This document shows, one piece after another, positions 62,509 through 64,000 of a DNA stretch of 64,000 bases. Each line of letters starts with the position of its first letter. Positions within the stretch are counted from its first letter, which is position 1. Below the pieces are notes generated by a model. That model saw nothing but the letters and a program-made list of their open reading frames with translations, did no database searches and was not told the origin of the DNA. Source of the stretch: Angustibacter sp049994355 (lineage in GTDB: Bacteria > Actinomycetota > Actinomycetes > Actinomycetales > Angustibacteraceae); assembly GCF_049994355.1 (NCBI RefSeq), contig NZ_CP188257.1:1736001-1800000 (forward strand), written 5' to 3'. A program made the translations under genes and the position numbers.

Positions 62509-63651
62509 ATGAGCGTCTCCCTCGGCATGCCCGCAGCGCCCCCGCCCGTTCTGGCGCCGCGCCGTCCGTCCCGCAAGATCCAGGTCGGGTCGGTGTTCGT
62601 CGGCGGGGACGCACCGGTCAGCGTGCAGTCGATGACGACGACGCCGACGACCGACGTCAACTCGACCCTGCAGCAGATCGCGGAGCTCACCGCGGCTGGT
62701 TGCGACATCGTCCGCGTCGCCTGCCCCACCCAGGACGACGCCGAGGCGCTGCCCGCGATCGCCCGCAAGTCGCAGATCCCGGTGATCGCGGACATCCACT
62801 TCCAGCCGAAGTACGTGTTCGCCGCTATCGAGGCAGGCTGCGCCGCCGTGCGGGTGAATCCGGGCAACATCCGCAAGTTCGACGACCAGGTCAAGGACAT
62901 CGCGCAGGCCGCCAAGGACGCCGGGGTGGCGATCCGGATCGGCGTCAACGCCGGTTCGCTGGACCCTCGCCTGCTGGAGAAGTACGGCAAGGCGACGCCG
63001 GAGGCGCTGGTCGAGTCGGCGGTCTGGGAGGCGTCACTGTTCGAGGAGCACGACTTCCACGACTTCAAGATCTCGGTGAAGCACAACGATCCCGTCGTCA
63101 TGGTCCGTGCGTACGAACTGCTCGCGGCACGCGGCGACTGGCCGCTGCACCTCGGGGTCACCGAGGCCGGGCCGGCCTTCCAGGGCACCATCAAGTCGGC
63201 CACCGCGTTCGGCGCCCTGCTCTCGAAGGGGATCGGGGACACGATCCGGGTCTCCCTGTCGGCCCCGCCGGTCGAGGAGGTCAAGGTCGGTATCCAGATC
63301 CTGCAGTCGCTGAACCTTCGACCGCGCAAGCTCGAGATCGTGTCCTGCCCGTCCTGTGGCCGGGCTCAGGTGGACGTCTACAAGCTCGCCGACGCGGTGA
63401 CCGCGGGGCTGGAGGGCATGCAGGTGCCGCTGCGAGTCGCCGTGATGGGGTGCGTGGTGAACGGTCCCGGTGAGGCACGCGAGGCCGACCTCGGGGTCGC
63501 CTCCGGAAACGGCAAGGGCCAGATCTTCGTGCGGGGCGAGGTCATCAAGACGGTGCCCGAGGCGCAGATCGTGGAGACGCTGATCGAAGAGGCCATGCGC
63601 ATCGCCGAGACCATGGACGCCGAGGGCGAGCCCAGCGTTTCTGTCTCGTGA
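62509..63651 (+). CDS. ispG: 4-Hydroxy-3-methylbut-2-enyl-diphosphate synthase
   Basis: IspG of 380 residues is a [4Fe-4S] enzyme of the MEP pathway. The TIM-barrel part contains VSVQSMTTTPTTDV and VIADIHFQPKYVFAAIEAGCAAVRVNPGNI. The cluster ligands are in the C-terminal CPSCGR and MGCVVNGPGEAREAD. ATG 62509 follows a GGGGGATAC stretch. It shares an operon with dxr and the M50 protease. Confidence 0.97.
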   Translation: MSVSLGMPAAPPPVLAPRRPSRKIQVGSVFVGGDAPVSVQSMTTTPTTDVNSTLQQIAELTAAGCDIVRVACPTQDDAEALPAIARKSQIPVIADIHFQPKYVFAAIEAGCAAVRVNPGNIRKFDDQVKDIAQAAKDAGVAIRIGVNAGSLDPRLLEKYGKATPEALVESAVWEASLFEEHDFHDFKISVKHNDPVVMVRAYELLAARGDWPLHLGVTEAGPAFQGTIKSATAFGALLSKGIGDTIRVSLSAPPVEEVKVGIQILQSLNLRPRKLEIVSCPSCGRAQVDVYKLADAVTAGLEGMQVPLRVAVMGCVVNGPGEAREADLGVASGNGKGQIFVRGEVIKTVPEAQIVETLIEEAMRIAETMDAEGEPSVSVS

Positions 63652-63699
63652 CCCGACTGGTGGTCGACACCGCGGGTCCGGGCACGGCACGCTGAGCGC

Positions 63700-64000
63700 G
63701 TGCTTCGAACTGCCACCGCGCTGCGCACGCTCGGGCGCCAGGACCGCCAGGCGATCCTGGACCTGTGCGCGAGCGACCCCGTGGTCAACGTGATGGTCGC
63801 CGAGCGGGTCGAGCTGGTCGGCGCCGAGCCGGTTCGGCTGGGCGGCGAGCTGTGGGGGATGTTCGAGCAGGGTCAGCTGACCTGTGCGTGCTGGTCGGGG
63901 GCCAACCTGATCCCGGTCGGCCGCTGCAGCGAGGCCGCCCTGGACGCGTTCGCCAGCCGGGCCCGCCGCGCTGGTGTCCCGTACTCGTCGATGTTCGGCG
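63700..64000 (+). CDS. GNAT-family protein (DUF4081), N-terminal part
   Basis: The frame from GTG 63700 stays open to the window edge, giving about 100 residues: LRTLGRQDRQAILDLCASDPVVNVMVAERVE, then GGELWGMFEQGQLTCACWSGANLIPVG. This is the N-terminal DUF4081 part that precedes a GNAT acetyltransferase domain in the actinobacterial Rv2867c group, which sits next to gcpE (ispG) in mycobacteria. The acetyltransferase domain itself lies beyond the window. Confidence 0.8.
   Translation, partial: MLRTATALRTLGRQDRQAILDLCASDPVVNVMVAERVELVGAEPVRLGGELWGMFEQGQLTCACWSGANLIPVGRCSEAALDAFASRARRAGVPYSSMFG

Overview
The window is 64 kb of very GC-rich DNA with strong third-position G/C bias, many GTG starts and frequent ATGA/GTGA overlaps. 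It comes from an actinomycete. The order xerC - FliA/WhiG-type sigma factor - M23 peptidase - rpsB - tsf - pyrH - frr - cdsA - rlmN, and later dxr - M50 protease - ispG - GNAT, is the usual actinobacterial chromosomal backbone. The WhiG-type sigma factor suggests a sporulating or motile lineage rather than a mycobacterium. The genus cannot be fixed from this sequence. No tRNA, rRNA, CRISPR array, transposase or prophage gene was seen, and no gene-free stretch exceeds 300 bases.

Layout. 1-4.6 kb: an EamA exporter fragment, a two-gene ABC-2 exporter with a DesK/DesR-type two-component system, and a VOC protein. 4.7-8.7 kb: a DNA-processing operon (YraN, ComM-like ATPase, DprA, XerC). 8.7-20 kb: the sigma factor, an M23-like protein, an SDR, a DapC-like aminotransferase, an MFS exporter, then the translation and lipid block rpsB-tsf-pyrH-frr-cdsA-rlmN and a DivIVA-like gene. 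20-26.9 kb: mixed metabolism (two PPOX-fold proteins, a class V aminotransferase, propionyl-CoA synthetase), a Doc/RHH toxin-antitoxin pair, and a FadR-type regulator with a fatty acid hydroxylase.

26.9-57.2 kb: a large polyamine/agmatine utilisation island. Agmatinase makes putrescine. A PotDABC importer plus an orphan PotD bring polyamines in. A class III aminotransferase and two FAD amine oxidases deaminate them. Two aminobutyraldehyde dehydrogenases make GABA, and GabT and GabD complete the route to succinate. An Lrp and a PucR regulator sit in the island. An ALDH-PotD two-gene unit occurs twice. Between the two copies lie small unknown genes and a 205-bp inverted-repeat element. The island also carries mmsA, a P1-family peptidase, an APC permease that has lost its middle, a saccharopine-dehydrogenase-like gene, and a three-gene envelope cluster with a class F sortase.

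57.2-64 kb: a structured leader, two overlapping micro-ORFs (33 and 28 codons) and a membrane GGDEF-EAL protein, followed by dxr, the site-2 protease, ispG and the start of a GNAT gene.

The least-explained items are the leader/micro-ORF unit at 57.4-57.7 kb, the inverted-repeat element at 35.5-35.7 kb, the internally deleted permease at 49.6-50.4 kb, and a Doc toxin lacking its motif histidine. All functions are inferred from sequence features and family knowledge; no database search was run.
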